Part shown: piece after piece, positions 48,336 to 57,096 of the stretch
Layout of the letters: every line of letters begins with the position of its first letter
Numbering within the stretch: position 1 is the stretch's first letter
Assembly: GCA_963807465.1 (NCBI GenBank)
Contig: CAWECB010000002.1
Coordinates: 1-64,000 of the forward strand
DNA length: 64,000 nucleotides
DNA from: CAWECB01 sp963807465
GTDB lineage: Bacteria > Patescibacteriota > Minisyncoccia > Minisyncoccales > Minisyncoccaceae
Reading direction: 5' to 3'
Program-made: the position numbers and the translations under genes
The notes under the pieces: generated by a model
What the model saw: only the letters and a program-made list of their open reading frames with translations
The model's database searches: none
What the model was told of the DNA's origin: nothing

Positions 48336-48363
48336 ATTTTAGCAGAGAAAAAACCATTGTCAA
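48336..48363 (-). promoter_or_regulatory. Promoter of the cysK-cysS operon
   Basis: On the minus strand TTGACA (48363-48358), a 16-base spacer and TAAAAT (48341-48336). The predicted start point is within a few bases of the leader-peptide ATG, giving a leader of about 130 bases before cysK. Confidence 0.8.
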
Positions 48364-48368
48364 GAAAT

Positions 48369-48584
48369 TTGACATTATCTGTGTCATAGCATAATATCAT
48401 CTTGTCGCACATTAACATCGGAATAGGGCTTGTCAGAGACGTATCGCGGTTAGTGTGTCGACCTGGAGGTGATCCGTTTCAGGGGCTTGTGTGCGCCCCC
48501 ACTGTGGAGAAAGGAGAATGTCTGACTTAACCATACTCCTTGTCTCCACTTTATCAATTAATCATGAGCGTAGGCTCTTTTTTT
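48369..48584 (+). ncRNA. Candidate structured RNA 1 of three tandem cassettes
   Basis: Promoter TTGACA (48369-48374), 17 bases, TAATAT (48392-48397); terminator GAGC-GTAG-GCTC plus seven T (48566-48584). The predicted RNA of about 180 bases contains GGGGC/GCCCC (48482-48486, 48495-48499) and a long hairpin, GTGGAGA (48504-48510) with TCTCCAC (48543-48549) continued by AGGAG/CTCCT. A short frame starting ATGTCTGACTTAACC lies in the loop but resembles nothing. The RNA does not match tmRNA, RNase P, SRP or 6S signatures that I know. Confidence 0.55.
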
Positions 48585-48586
48585 AT

Positions 48587-48793
48587 TTGACAAAATCAGC
48601 ACTAATTTTATATAATACAAGCATCCAGTACATTGACATCATTAGAAGGGAGTATTGGTGTTGTGCTGGGTAAAAACTTTCGACAACCATTTAGTCGAAT
48701 TCCTCCAAAGGGAGTGCGAGATGGGACATCGGTTGGAGAGTGTCCTCATCTCCGCAACTCTTCTTTAAAAATAAAGCGCTATATGCGCTTTTT
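48587..48793 (+). ncRNA. Candidate structured RNA 2 of three tandem cassettes
   Basis: Promoter TTGACA (48587-48592), 18 bases, TATAAT (48611-48616); terminator AAAGCGC-TATAT-GCGCTTTTT (48773-48793). The RNA of about 170 bases has hairpins TTTCGAC/GTCGAA (48678-48684, 48694-48699) and GAGATG/CATCTC with inner GGACA/TGTCC (48718-48752). No plausible reading frame. The -35 box begins three bases after the T run of cassette 1, so the cassettes are packed end to end. Confidence 0.55.
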
Positions 48794-48804
48794 GTGCTTT
48801 AAAA

Positions 48805-49203
48805 TTGACAAAAGTTAAAATATGAATAAATATAAAGATGGCTCTTTTGAGCTAAATGAATAGCTACAGTCACCACTCGTGTGCCCACAAGGCATGTCTC
48901 TGATTATTCCCTAAGGACAAAATCCTAAAGGAATTGTGTGACCTGAATCATTTCTCAACATTGGGAAAGGTTGTGCATCTAATAGGAGGCTACATCAAAT
49001 CATGTGCATGCGCCGCAGGAAAATAACCATCATCGTGGTCCGAGGAACGTGTTGCCCGGCTTCCGCTTAACATAACAAGCCGAGAACCAGACACGCGAAA
49101 AAGTAAACATTTGTCCTTATGGGACAAAAAAGAGAGAAAGGGATGGTTGTGGAATAAAAACCACAACCCCTCCTCACATTTTAAAGAGCTAAGGCTCTTT
49201 ATT
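48805..49203 (+). ncRNA. Candidate structured RNA 3 of three tandem cassettes
   Basis: TTGACA at 48805-48810 with a weaker -10 (TAAATA, 48827-48832). The transcript of about 360 bases begins near a GCTC-TTTT-GAGC hairpin, contains CGGCTT/AAGCCG (49057-49083 region) and GGTTGTGG/CCACAACC (49145-49168), and ends in AAAGAGC-TAAG-GCTCTTT (49183-49200). A 22-codon frame from 49001 (MCMRRRKITIIVVRG...) follows AGGAGG and is the only coding candidate. dnaX starts 40 bases after the last hairpin, so this could also be a dnaX leader. Confidence 0.45.
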
Positions 49204-49239
49204 GCATTTTATTATGAAAAAAGATAAAATTAATTATCT

Positions 49240-50340
49240 ATGTCAAACTTAGTATTATACCGCAAATACCGACCGCAGAATTTCAAAGAGTTCTTCGGGC
49301 AGGAACACGTGGTCAAGACGATAATGAATGAAATATCTTCCGGCATGATTTCCCATGCCTATTTGTTTTCCGGGCACAGGGGAACGGGAAAAACAACTTT
49401 GGCCAGATTGTTCGCCAAGGCAATCAACTGCCAAAATTTGAAAGGTGCGGAGCCGTGCAACAAATGCCCCTCCTGCTTGGAGATAAACAACGGAAGGGCG
49501 GTTGATATTATCGAGATTGATGCAGCTTCAAACAGGGGAATCGATGAGATAAGGAGTATCAGGGAAGGAATAAAATTCACTCCGACTTTTCTCAAATACA
49601 AAGTCCTGATTTTAGACGAAGCCCACCAATTATCCAAAGATGCGGCCAACGCTCTTTTAAAGATACTGGAGGAACCACCTTCATATGCAGTTTTTATTTT
49701 AGCAACGACCGAAGCGCACAAAATGATTCCGACAATCGCGTCCCGCTGCCAAAGGTTCGATTTCTATAAATTGACCTTCGACCAGATGGTTGAAAAGCTG
49801 ATCTTTCATTTGCAAAAAAGAGGGGATTGATATCGAAAAAGAAGCTTTGGGCTTGATTGCTTCCGGCTTCGGAAGGTTCGATGAGGGACGCCGAAGGAAC
49901 ACTAAACCAGGTTTTGAATTTCCTGCCCGATACGGAAGATAAAGGCGGAGGACGTTCAAATGCTTCTGGGACTGGTTGATATACACTTGGTGGTTGAGCT
50001 GGCCAATTATTTGATCAAAAAAGACAAAGCCGGAGCTTTGAAGTTTTTAAACGAAAACATTGAAAAGGGAATGGACATTCCCGAATTCACTGGAACTTTC
50101 ATTGACTATTTGAGAAAATTGCTTATCCTTAAGATTGATTCCGGCTTGATCGGTTCGGTAATGCCCGGAGAGACCAAGGAGGTGGAAGGAAACGGCCCAA
50201 AAACAGGCGGGGGAATTCAGCGAAGAAAATCTGAAAAAGCCCTCAATCTTCTTCTGGATGCGGACAACAAGAGTAAATACGCTTCAATACAGCAACTGCC
50301 TCTCGAGCTGGCCATGATTGAATCGATTGGAATCGAATAA
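49240..50340 (+). CDS. dnaX: DNA polymerase III subunit gamma/tau, frameshifted and short
   Basis: The clamp-loader ATPase. MSNLVLYRKYRPQNFKEFFG, Walker A FSGHRGTGKTTLARLFAKAI, a four-Cys zinc module (INCQN, CNKCPSC), DAASNRGIDEIRSIREGI, Walker B VLILDEAHQLSKDAANALLK and sensor ILATTEAHKMIPTIASRCQR are in one frame to about 49,828. Frame changes near 49,828, 49,883 and 49,945 follow, then LVELANYLIKKDKAGALKFL and the end. At about 365 residues it equals a gamma-like form without the long tau tail. Confidence 0.88.
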
Positions 50341-50344
50341 CTAT

Positions 50345-50418
50345 TGCGGGATCGTCTAAAGGTAGGACAGTGGCCTTTGAAGCCATTAATCTTGGTTCGA
50401 GTCCAAGTCCCGCAGCCA
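50345..50418 (+). tRNA. tRNA-Gln (anticodon UUG)
   Basis: TGCGGGA pairs with TCCCGCA. The anticodon arm GTGGC-CTTTGAA-GCCAT gives anticodon TTG. The T arm contains GGTTCGAGTCC, and CCA is encoded at 50416-50418. It starts five bases after dnaX and marks the left edge of the accessory island. Confidence 0.92.
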
Positions 50419-50474
50419 CAGTCAGCGCGTTATCGAGGCCGACCAGAGTGCCTCAATTAGCAGATTAATCACAG

Positions 50475-50510
50475 AACACAAAACCACCAAATGTCTGGTG
50501 GTTTTGTGTT
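50475..50510 (+). terminator. Long perfect hairpin after tRNA-Gln
   Basis: AACACAAAACCACCA (50475-50489) pairs perfectly over 15 bases with TGGTGGTTTTGTGTT (50496-50510), loop AATGTC. Placed about 57 bases after the tRNA, it probably ends dnaX/tRNA transcription. Confidence 0.75.
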
Positions 50511-50563
50511 TACAGAGCGTCTTAATTGTGATAAATTAAAGTTATACGAGTAAGGTTTTATAT

Positions 50564-50788
50564 ATGGAAAACAAATCACAAAAATCACAAAAATCCCAAA
50601 TTGGCGTGACTATACGTAAACTCAGAAACAAACTCGGGCTCTCCCAGGATGCACTATCCAAAAGAGCCGATTTGGCATTTCATACAATTGCGAAAATTGA
50701 ATCTGGGTCGACCCCCGATCCCCGAATTGATACGGTTAAAAAAATAGCGAACGCGCTTGGCGTTACGCTTGATGATTTAATCAAATAA
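50564..50788 (+). CDS. XRE-family helix-turn-helix regulator
   Basis: A 74-residue protein consisting of one Cro/C1-type HTH domain: GVTIRKLRNKLGLSQDALSK, RADLAFHTIAKIESGSTPDP and IDTVKKIANALGVTLDDLIK. Small regulators of this type (C proteins) often control restriction-modification genes. The methylase gene starts two bases after its stop, so it is probably the controller of the operon that follows. Confidence 0.9.
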   Translation: MENKSQKSQKSQIGVTIRKLRNKLGLSQDALSKRADLAFHTIAKIESGSTPDPRIDTVKKIANALGVTLDDLIK

Positions 50789-50790
50789 AT

Positions 50791-51882
50791 ATGGCAACAA
50801 AATCTTTAAATACGGGTCTCAAGAAAGCGGGCGTAGCAAAAAAAGACGAATTTTATACGCAACTTGTCGATATTGAGAAAGAGATAAAACACTACAAAGA
50901 TCAGTTCCGCGGTAAAGTTGTTTACTGCAACTGTGACGATCCGTTTGAGAGCAATTTCTTCAAATATTTTGCCGCCAACTTTAAAGCACTTGGATTGAAG
51001 AAACTTATCACAACGAGCTATGTGAAATCGCCGATTGCTGGAAAACAAATACCGTTGTTTGAGATGGAGGGACTTAAGCCAGACGGCAAAGAGCCGTACG
51101 TGGTGGAGATAAATGAAGTACCGGATATTAACAACGACGGCGCGATAAGTTTGGAAGATGTCGAGGCACTACTTAGACGTAATAAAAAATCATCTCGGAA
51201 ATTACAGGGTAACGGCGATTTCCGAAGTGAAGAATGTATTGAATTACTCAAAGAAGCTGACGTTGTGGTCACGAATCCTCCATTTTCACTCTTTCGTGAA
51301 TATATTGCCCAGCTTGTCGAATACAATAAGAAGTTTCTGATTATCGGTAATGTAAATGCGATTACTTACAAGGAATCTTTTAAGCTTATAAAAGATAATA
51401 AAATGTGGCTCGGTGCCAGTATTCATAGTGGCGACCGTGAGTTTCGTGTGCCTGACCACTACCCACTTGAGGCCGCAGGGTTTCGTGTAGACGAAAAAGG
51501 TAATAAATACATTCGCGTCAAAGGGGTGCGCTGGTTTACCAATCTCGATTATGAAGAACGCCACGAAAATTTAATATTATATAGGAAATATTCATCTAAT
51601 GAATATCCAAAATACGACAACTATGATGCGATTGAAGTCTCCAAAACCGCAGATATTCCCATGAATTATAGAGACGCTATGGGTGTGCCGATTACGTTTC
51701 TTGATAAATATAATCCCGAACAGTTTGAGATATTGGGTCTAGCAAATGACAAGAGGGAAATAGATAAAGCGTTCATACAAGGCAACGAATTTAATTTAGA
51801 TGAGCAACACAAAAGATTTGTGGGTATGGTATTAAATAAAAAGGCTACTTATGCACGTATTTTAATTAAACAAAAAAAGTAA
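50791..51882 (+). CDS. EcoRI-type adenine-specific DNA methyltransferase
   Basis: An intact 363-residue protein related to the M.EcoRI family. KKDEFYTQLVDIEKEIKHYK and GKVVYCNCDDPFESNFFKYF are the characteristic start of this family, and the catalytic motif is VVVTNPPFSLFREYIAQLV (NPPF). IIGNVNAITYKESFKLIKDN and GVRWFTNLDYEERHENL follow. It transfers methyl from SAM to adenine N6; the recognition site is unknown. It is coupled to the DUF262-HNH gene by a one-base gap, which would supply the nuclease of the pair. Confidence 0.87.
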   Translation: MATKSLNTGLKKAGVAKKDEFYTQLVDIEKEIKHYKDQFRGKVVYCNCDDPFESNFFKYFAANFKALGLKKLITTSYVKSPIAGKQIPLFEMEGLKPDGKEPYVVEINEVPDINNDGAISLEDVEALLRRNKKSSRKLQGNGDFRSEECIELLKEADVVVTNPPFSLFREYIAQLVEYNKKFLIIGNVNAITYKESFKLIKDNKMWLGASIHSGDREFRVPDHYPLEAAGFRVDEKGNKYIRVKGVRWFTNLDYEERHENLILYRKYSSNEYPKYDNYDAIEVSKTADIPMNYRDAMGVPITFLDKYNPEQFEILGLANDKREIDKAFIQGNEFNLDEQHKRFVGMVLNKKATYARILIKQKK

Positions 51883-51883
51883 T

Positions 51884-52975
51884 ATGAAAATCGATCTACA
51901 AAAAATTAAAATCCGAAAAGTCGTTACTGGCTACAAAGACAGTGCTGAAGAAGGTGTGGTGGCCTATGGTGGTAAGCTGGATATTCGGCCAAAATATCAG
52001 CGTGAATTTGTGTACAAGGAAAAACAGCGCGATGCAGTGATAGAAACTGTTAAAAAGGGTTTTCCGTTGAATGTGATGTATTGGATGATTAGAGATGATG
52101 GTGGCTACGAAGTGCTGGATGGACAACAGCGCACTATTAGCATTGGGCAATATGTTACTGGTGATTTTTCCATGAATAATCGCTTTTTCCATAATTTAAC
52201 CAAAGAGGAGCAGGATAAAATTTTGGATTATGAACTGATGATTTATCTTTGTGAAGGCACCGATAAAGAGCGAATCGATTGGTTTACGGTCATAAATACA
52301 TACGGAGAAAAGGTGAACGAGCAAGAAATTCGCAATGCGGTATATACCGGCCCGTGGCTTTCTGATGCAAAACTCAAATTCAGCAAATCGAACTGCGCGG
52401 CATATCTCTTGGCGAATGATGGTGGACAGTTGGTCAGTGGCTCGCCAATCAGACAGGAGTATTTAGAGACAGCGCTTTCGTGGATTAACGACGGCAAGAT
52501 CGAGGACTATATGGCCAAGCACCAGCATGATAAAGATGCTAACGAGCTGTGGGAATATTTCCAAAAAGTTATTGAATGGGCAAGAAAAACTTTTCCCAAT
52601 TATCGCCGCGAGATGAGCGGTGTATCGTGGGGCGAGCTGTATAACGAGTTCAAAGGCAAAAAATTCGATTCAAAGAAATTGGAAAAGGAAATAACCGAGT
52701 TGATGCAAGACGAAGATGTAACTAAAAAATCAGGCATCTACGAATATGTTTTGAATGGCAGTGAAAGGGCGTTGAACATTCGTGCCTTTACGGACAAACA
52801 AAAGAGAGAGGCGTATGAAAGTCAAAAAGGCATTTGCGCAAAATGTAAAAAGCATTTTGAGATAGAAGAAATGGAAGCAGATCATATCAAACCTTGGCAT
52901 GAGGGCGGAAAAACAATTGCTACAAATTGTAAGATGTTATGTAAACAGGATAACAGGACTAAATCCGGGAAATAA
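51884..52975 (+). CDS. DUF262-HNH protein (GmrSD-like), putative restriction component
   Basis: An intact 363-residue protein. The N-terminal DUF262 (ParB/Srx-like) domain has DIRPKYQREFVYKEKQRDAV, GFPLNVMYWMIRDD and the diagnostic DGQQRTISIGQYV; this domain in GmrS/DndB-like proteins uses NTP. The C-terminal HNH nuclease has the zinc Cys pairs CAKCKK and CKMLC and the catalytic EADHIKPWHEGGKTIATN. Between an adenine methylase and a KAP ATPase it is probably the cleaving partner of the system. Confidence 0.87.
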   Translation: MKIDLQKIKIRKVVTGYKDSAEEGVVAYGGKLDIRPKYQREFVYKEKQRDAVIETVKKGFPLNVMYWMIRDDGGYEVLDGQQRTISIGQYVTGDFSMNNRFFHNLTKEEQDKILDYELMIYLCEGTDKERIDWFTVINTYGEKVNEQEIRNAVYTGPWLSDAKLKFSKSNCAAYLLANDGGQLVSGSPIRQEYLETALSWINDGKIEDYMAKHQHDKDANELWEYFQKVIEWARKTFPNYRREMSGVSWGELYNEFKGKKFDSKKLEKEITELMQDEDVTKKSGIYEYVLNGSERALNIRAFTDKQKREAYESQKGICAKCKKHFEIEEMEADHIKPWHEGGKTIATNCKMLCKQDNRTKSGK

Positions 52976-52996
52976 CCACATTGAATGTAAAAATTT

Positions 52997-55558
52997 ATGG
53001 AAGATAGTAGAACACCATTCGTAAAAGAAGTTGCAAAGACCATCACCGAACGTCACGGGAACGAGAGCGGGTCTTTTATCTTTGGCATATCTGGTAAATG
53101 GGGTGAAGGCAAAACTCGTTTTTTAGATGAATTAAAGGAAATTTTAGAAAAAGACAATTCACCGTTCAAAGTTGTTGATATAAATCCATGGAAATTCTCT
53201 GTCGATAGAATCTCTTTTTTAAGAAATTTTCTACGCACCTTATACGGAAAGTGCGGTTCGGAGAACGAGAATGATTTAAAACAGTTGGATGTCGACACAT
53301 CAGAAAATGCAATCGATTGGGGGCGTTTTGCAAAATTCGTTGTATTACTTGCGATTATTTGTTTGGCTTTTACTTATACCCCTCTTTTTAATTTCGTTGT
53401 CAGTCTCCCTGCGCAATGGCAATTTTTTCTTACCGTTCTATTTCTTCCAATAGTTTTAGCTGCTATTCAAAGTGTGGTTACGGTTCAAAAGACGGATCAC
53501 GCTATCGTAACTCTAGATAAATTCGACGATCTACTTGGGGAAATACTAATAAAATTTAAGGCAGCAGAGAAAAAAATTATTGTCTTTGTGGATGATCTTG
53601 ATCGCGTAACTCCAGAAATGGCAAGAGATGTTTTAGATAATCTCCGTACATTCTTTGATAAAAAGGAAATTACGTTTGTTGTGACGGGCGATCATACAGT
53701 ACTCGAAGGCCATCTCGGAAGAAGTTTATTGCCTGACGAAGAATCTTCCGCCGCTCAACTCGAGGAAGGGCGAAGATTTATGAAAAAAATTTTTAACGTA
53801 TACTGGCGCCTACCGCTACCAATCAAGAAGGAACTTCAAGATTTTATTAAAGGTGAGTTCCAAAAGAAGGAGGCGGGGCTGAAAGAAGTATTTTCAGAAG
53901 AAAACCAGAAAACTACTTTTGCTATATATTTGGAGAAATATTTTGAAAGCAACTTTAGGCAAATAATTCGATTTTTGGACACAGTTCTCTTCAACTTCCA
54001 AATCATAAAACAAAAAGCTGAGAGTGAAGATGCGCAACAAGCGCCATACTTTAAAGATATGTTAGCCAATCCGTTGCTTGTGGTGCGGATCCTTATGATT
54101 CAAGAGTTATGCGCCCCTCTTTTTGATAAAATGGTCAGAGATGTTTCTATCTTGCAGGGGCTTGAATACGCAGTTGAGAAAAAGGATTCTTCCAAAATAA
54201 GTGGAATTTTCGAACAAAGCAAAGATGTTCTTTCTCCTAGTCAACGAGCTTTCATGGAAAAGTTTATTTATGAAGAACCCCATTTTTATAAAGCTTCTCA
54301 GTTACAGGTTTTAAATCTCCAGCCGTATCTTTCATTAGCCGCTGATGTGAGTTTTGGCGATCAAAGAGGTCCATCAAGTGAGGATTTTATGGCAACACTA
54401 AATGGAGGTGATCCAAAGGCTGTCAAAAACGATCTCCTTTCTATGGGTGACGTCAAGGCACAGGATGGAGCAAATGCCTTAGCGACCGCATTACCTTCAA
54501 TAACTGATATAACGCAAAAGCAATCCGCGCTTAAGACACTCCTTACTGCTTTATCTGATTCACCTGCAGAGTTAACGATACATAAAATTTTTGCTAAGAA
54601 GTTAGCTGAACTCGATTACAGTTTTGTAAATGATGCTGCCTCTAATCTGAAAATGGATATTCTCAACCCCTTTTTCCATTGGCTTGATCTTATCGCCGAC
54701 ATTGAAACAACGAAATTATTTAAGGATAAATTCACCCTAAGAGACCCTGCTGAGTTCAACGCCACGATCAGTGAAAATGCAGGCTCTTTTAAAAGCTTAG
54801 TATTAGCGAAGTGGTTAAAAGATTACTACCCAACAAATAAACCCGAGGCTATAGCTTTGATGATCCAGCATTTTCCGAAACTAAAAATCGAGCAGGTATG
54901 CGAGCAGATGGATCTTGTTAGCGACTCTCTTATCGCAGACATCATCGGAGACGCGAATGCTCAGCTAAGAGAAAATCGGTCGGAGTTGCTGAAAGGCTAT
55001 ACGACAAAGGGTGTGGCAGATCTAAAGAAAAACATACTTGATCAAGTTTCCAATCTTGATCAAGGAATTACTGCTTGGGCTATCACGAAAGCAAATGAAG
55101 AAAAACCTTTTTGGTCCAGAACTGAAATCGAATTACGAGTTCTTGTAAAGATTGATGAATCTACGGATTTTAACACTCTTAGTCAGGGGTTACGATTTGC
55201 AATTGCCAATAACATCGGCACCCCGGAAACTATTTGGCCGAAGCTGATGCCCAAGCATAAAGACTTACTCATTGAAAACCTGCCAACCATCGTCGATGAC
55301 GCATCTTTTCAAGCCATTGCGCCTCTCCAAGCTTATGCGAATCAGCTTATGGACGCAGTTGTGGATAAAGTTAAGGCAGTTCCGGAAACCGATCAAGCTC
55401 GTTGGCTTGGCTATATCGTAAAAGGTAAGTGGCTTTGGGTTAACCTCACCAAATATCCTATTGCAAGTAAGTTTAGGAGTTTGAAGAAGTCAAAAGATGA
55501 TGGTATCAAGCAGGCGTTAAGTAGTGCCGAAGAAAGTTGGAAAGAAAAAGTATCTTAG
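52997..55558 (+). CDS. KAP-family P-loop NTPase with two membrane helices
   Basis: An intact 853-residue protein. Walker A is FGISGKWGEGKTRFLDELKE at about residue 30. Two membrane helices are inserted at about 115-160 (FVVLLAIICLAFTYTPLFNF, FFLTVLFLPIVLAAIQSVV), as KAP NTPases typically have. Walker B is KIIVFVDDLDRVTPEMARDV, followed by ITFVVTGDHTVLEGHLGRS. The long C-terminal half is helical with no motif I recognise. KAP NTPases occur in phage-defence and plasmid-exclusion loci. It is last in the four-gene operon and faces the recombinase. Confidence 0.87.
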   Translation: MEDSRTPFVKEVAKTITERHGNESGSFIFGISGKWGEGKTRFLDELKEILEKDNSPFKVVDINPWKFSVDRISFLRNFLRTLYGKCGSENENDLKQLDVDTSENAIDWGRFAKFVVLLAIICLAFTYTPLFNFVVSLPAQWQFFLTVLFLPIVLAAIQSVVTVQKTDHAIVTLDKFDDLLGEILIKFKAAEKKIIVFVDDLDRVTPEMARDVLDNLRTFFDKKEITFVVTGDHTVLEGHLGRSLLPDEESSAAQLEEGRRFMKKIFNVYWRLPLPIKKELQDFIKGEFQKKEAGLKEVFSEENQKTTFAIYLEKYFESNFRQIIRFLDTVLFNFQIIKQKAESEDAQQAPYFKDMLANPLLVVRILMIQELCAPLFDKMVRDVSILQGLEYAVEKKDSSKISGIFEQSKDVLSPSQRAFMEKFIYEEPHFYKASQLQVLNLQPYLSLAADVSFGDQRGPSSEDFMATLNGGDPKAVKNDLLSMGDVKAQDGANALATALPSITDITQKQSALKTLLTALSDSPAELTIHKIFAKKLAELDYSFVNDAASNLKMDILNPFFHWLDLIADIETTKLFKDKFTLRDPAEFNATISENAGSFKSLVLAKWLKDYYPTNKPEAIALMIQHFPKLKIEQVCEQMDLVSDSLIADIIGDANAQLRENRSELLKGYTTKGVADLKKNILDQVSNLDQGITAWAITKANEEKPFWSRTEIELRVLVKIDESTDFNTLSQGLRFAIANNIGTPETIWPKLMPKHKDLLIENLPTIVDDASFQAIAPLQAYANQLMDAVVDKVKAVPETDQARWLGYIVKGKWLWVNLTKYPIASKFRSLKKSKDDGIKQALSSAEESWKEKVS

Positions 55559-55568
55559 TTTAAATTGA

Positions 55569-56906
55569 TTAATTTTGAACTGACAACTTTTTATCTCTTA
55601 AAATTAATTTATTCTTGACGCATCCGAGTAGTTCTCGTTTCTCCTCCATTGTTCCTCCGTTCAGCACGTGAGTCGCGTACCGCTTTGCGTCAAAGTCTTT
55701 CTCAAGAGCACCCTTATCGTGAATATTAAGGAACGCTTTTTGAAATTTGGCCATTCGCTTGTATTCTTCATCGAACTTCTTTTTTATAATTCCCTCATTC
55801 ATCTCTAAATTTCCGATGACTGCCACTAGTTGTTTAATGACTTCCTCTTCTCTGATATAACCTTCTTTACACTGTAGGTTTCTCGATCGGTTACAGCCAT
55901 AATAGACATAATGAGCCATATCGCCGCTGGCAAGTTTTTTGTATTTATCTTCTGCCGTCACTCCTGATCCACAGCGTCCACAAGTCATCATCCGCGAAAA
56001 TGCGAATTGTTTGTCGATAAATTTTATCTCTGAACGCTTGAGTTGCTCTCGAGCCTTTTCAAAAACTTCTCTCGTAATGAGCGGCGTATGTTGTCCTTTG
56101 TACCAATTTCCGCTACCCATCGGATATTCAAATGTTCCGTAAAAGAAAGGTGTTTGCAGTAAGCGATAAATATTACTCAACGTCAGCGGTTTATTACTCG
56201 TCGCACTTCGGAAGTTCATTTCGAATTTCAGCCAATGATATATTTTTCTGCCACTCCAGCCTTCAAAAGCCACCTTCTCAAACATCTGTTTCATTACAGG
56301 GCCACGTTCAGGATCAACCATTACATATCCTTTTCTGTCGATTCGTTTTTCATTTAAATATCCTGTTGGAGCCGGAGCTGGCCACAGCCCCATCTCACAA
56401 CGCATTCGGAGTCCTCTTTTTACATTCACACTTTTGTTGTCATTTTCCAATTTCGCCTGACTACAGAGAATCATCAGTAGAAATTTTTCGTTTGGATTAT
56501 TCGTGAATTTTTGCCCGAATGTTTTAATCTCATATAAAAGTTTCTGATCCATGAGATCGACTAGCGAACCCAAGTCTCCGGCATTTCTCGAAAGACGATC
56601 GGGTGCCCAAGTTAGGATTCCTGTATATCGTCCACTTCGGATGTCAGCGAGAATTTCAGTAAAGACCGGACGCTGTCCCGAATCTTTTGCCGAATGCGAC
56701 TCTCTCCGGATATCGACGATCTCTAGTCCGTCACGCTCGGCAAGTTGAAGCATCTCTTTAATTTGGCTCTCAATAGAGAGGACTTGGCGTTCTTCGCTCT
56801 CGGTTGATTTACGCGCGTAAAGGCAATATTTGACCTTTACCGGAGGCTCAATTGGCTTTGGGGTCTGAGCCTCCACCGACCCTATTGGTGGTTGTTGATT
56901 TCTCAT
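55569..56906 (-). CDS. Large serine recombinase
   Basis: A site-specific recombinase of about 445 residues in one frame. I prefer MRNQQPPIGSVEAQTPKPIE at 56906. The resolvase domain has the catalytic Ser in YCLYARKSTESEERQVLSIE, then LTWAPDRLSRNAGDLGSLVD. The recombinase domain is NEKRIDRKGYVMVDPERGPV through GTFEYPMGSGNWYKGQHTPL, and the zinc ribbon has CGRCGSG with YYGCNRSRNLQC. A coiled coil follows. It would integrate or excise the element carrying the defence-type genes. It is convergent with the KAP gene. Confidence 0.92.
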   Translation of the reverse strand: MRNQQPPIGSVEAQTPKPIEPPVKVKYCLYARKSTESEERQVLSIESQIKEMLQLAERDGLEIVDIRRESHSAKDSGQRPVFTEILADIRSGRYTGILTWAPDRLSRNAGDLGSLVDLMDQKLLYEIKTFGQKFTNNPNEKFLLMILCSQAKLENDNKSVNVKRGLRMRCEMGLWPAPAPTGYLNEKRIDRKGYVMVDPERGPVMKQMFEKVAFEGWSGRKIYHWLKFEMNFRSATSNKPLTLSNIYRLLQTPFFYGTFEYPMGSGNWYKGQHTPLITREVFEKAREQLKRSEIKFIDKQFAFSRMMTCGRCGSGVTAEDKYKKLASGDMAHYVYYGCNRSRNLQCKEGYIREEEVIKQLVAVIGNLEMNEGIIKKKFDEEYKRMAKFQKAFLNIHDKGALEKDFDAKRYATHVLNGGTMEEKRELLGCVKNKLILRDKKLSVQN

Positions 56907-57096
56907 ACAACTCAAGTAATGCCGCAACCCTCTTGGGTAGTCCAGGCCAGAAAAGGAGGTAAACTGTTGGTAACTTTTTATCGCTGAAAACCCAACAATC
57001 CATTGTCAGGGCTTAAAAATTTTGATATCATTGAAAATGACAACTGAATAATAGAGACGGCCTAAACCAGATATTTTATTTGGCATGGCCAAAAGA

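Noticed and set aside
48491..48673. Short frame MSDLTILLVSTL... in RNA cassette 1
   Set aside because: It crosses the terminator and the promoter of the next cassette and its ATG lies in a strong hairpin, so translation is unlikely.
48404..49200. Identity of the cassettes as tmRNA, RNase P RNA or SRP RNA
   Set aside because: I looked for the tRNA-like ends and ALAA tag of tmRNA, the GAGGAAAGTCC and ACAGNAA cores of RNase P, and the GGAAGCAGC loop of SRP RNA and did not find them.
50345..50418. tRNA-Gln as the attachment site of the island
   Set aside because: I found no second copy of the tRNA 3' end to the right of the island, and large serine recombinases usually do not target tRNA ends.
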